Source: an uncultured Muribaculaceae bacterium
GTDB lineage: Bacteria; Bacteroidota; Bacteroidia; Bacteroidales; Muribaculaceae
Assembly: GCA_910584665.1 (NCBI GenBank)
Contig: CAJUBL010000047.1
Coordinates: 1-23,690 of the forward strand
Reading direction: 5' to 3'
Length of the DNA stretch: 23,690 nucleotides
Part shown: positions 23,134-23,690 of the stretch, in pieces
Layout: each line of letters starts with the position of its first letter
Position numbering within the stretch: position 1 is the first letter of the stretch
Position numbers and translations under genes: made by a program
Notes under the pieces: generated by a model
Seen by the model: the letters and a program-made list of their open reading frames with translations, nothing else
What the model was told of the DNA's origin: nothing
Databases searched by the model: none

Positions 23134-23690
23134 TCAAGAGTATAGTGTTGCCAGTCTGAACATGAAGAATTTGATATCTCCCACACCGCGGAACTGCGTT
23201 CTGAAAGCCTTTATCTTAGCATTGAAAGATTCGGCTGAAGCATTGGTAAGCCTCCGTTCGAAATAGTTTATTATTGTGGTGTTGTGGTTCTCGAAAGTCT
23301 CCGGCACTTTGTTGAATTCATTATTTCCGAAGGCTTCCACTTCATTGTACCATCTGGCGAGATTCAGTCTGGCGACTCCGGCAGAAGTTTTCTCGTTGAA
23401 TATGTCCACAAGCTTTAGAAACAGCCCATATGCCATTTCCAGGTCGGGGAATTTCGCGAACAATATCCGGGCGCGTATTCTCTGCTGATCATTCCATTTT
23501 GATTTGTGTTTGAGTATGATATGTCGACTGCGCGCCATAATCTGCGGCATAGTCTCGCCGTTCTCCATCCTCTCGGGTTCCCATTGTCCGATCAGATCGC
23601 GTTCCTCTTTTGACTTTGCTTCCTTTCGCTTCTGACGATGCTCCCTGACCGCCTTGTTCTCGGCATCGAGGACTTCCCAACGGTGTCGTA
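23134..23690 (-). CDS. ISL3-family transposase, C-terminal part (runs off the window)
   Basis: DDE transposase of an insertion sequence. The frame stays open from the stop at 23134 to the window edge, so the N-terminus is missing only because the window ends; the Met at 23568 is internal. The visible part begins near HRWEVLDAENKAVREHR, continues with a basic helix (KRKEAKSKEERD), and ends NASAESFNAKIKAFRTQFRG, then IKFFMFRLATLYS, the characteristic C-terminal end of ISL3-type transposases with the catalytic Glu in the AESFNAKIK segment. It points toward the polysaccharide genes and is intact as far as can be seen. Confidence 0.88.
   Translation of the reverse strand, partial: RHRWEVLDAENKAVREHRQKRKEAKSKEERDLIGQWEPERMENGETMPQIMARSRHIILKHKSKWNDQQRIRARILFAKFPDLEMAYGLFLKLVDIFNEKTSAGVARLNLARWYNEVEAFGNNEFNKVPETFENHNTTIINYFERRLTNASAESFNAKIKAFRTQFRGVGDIKFFMFRLATLYS

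Noticed and set aside
22880..23266. Plus-strand ORF of 128 codons spanning the fdtB end and the IS
   Set aside because: It overlaps the aminotransferase in another frame and crosses the IS boundary; composition is not protein-like.

Overview
The window reads as chromosome from a gut Bacteroidales bacterium, most likely Muribaculaceae (S24-7) or a close relative. The reasons are the str operon order rpsL-rpsG-fusA, promoters of the Bacteroidetes type (TTTG, 19-20 bases, TAnnTTTG), many lipoproteins with acidic residues after the lipobox Cys, a Cbp1-like adhesin, a LysM outer-membrane barrel, and an oxalate-degradation operon. The family call is inference; the phylum/order call is firmer.

Layout. 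(1) 1-1681, minus strand: str operon with S12, S7 and the first 143 codons of EF-G, driven from a near-perfect promoter at 1650-1681. (2) 1724-7053, minus: a compact AT-rich four-gene operon of envelope and surface proteins: Cbp1-like coiled-coil lipoprotein, LysM plus outer-membrane barrel, lipocalin-like lipoprotein, and a large lipoprotein made of two copies of a [Fn3-like / EF-hand loop / SUMF1-like] module. It has its own consensus promoter, a structured leader of about 300 bases and a terminator hairpin. This is the best candidate for an undescribed system. (3) 7050-11376, minus: oxalate operon frc-oxc-AEC transporter, GC-richer, with hairpins in both intergenic gaps and a strong terminator. 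(4) 11480-15562, minus: OmpA-family lipoprotein, glycosyltransferase overlapped by a MATE transporter, and a membrane-anchored TPR protein. (5) 15707-18058: divergent pair, a BadF/N-acetylglucosamine-kinase-type ATPase (minus) with an almost leaderless promoter, and a beta-helix lipoprotein (plus). (6) 18119-18278: a 160-bp MITE-like element with terminal inverted repeats flanked by TAA. (7) 18392-23018, plus: two tandem rhomboid proteases, a membrane-tethered EEP-family hydrolase, then two FdtA/QdtA-type sugar ketoisomerases and a DegT/FdtB aminotransferase, the start of a surface-polysaccharide locus. (8) 23019-23690: end of an ISL3-family insertion sequence running off the window.

How the parts work together. 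Frc and Oxc form the known CoA-recycling cycle that turns oxalate into formate and CO2, with the AEC carrier as probable substrate or product transporter. The FdtA and FdtB proteins would make a dTDP-3-amino-3,6-dideoxyhexose for glycan synthesis. The four surface-operon proteins look like a cell-surface assembly with a peptidoglycan-anchored outer-membrane component, but their joint function is unknown. No tRNA, rRNA or CRISPR array was recognised. All assignments come from reading the sequence, without database searches.
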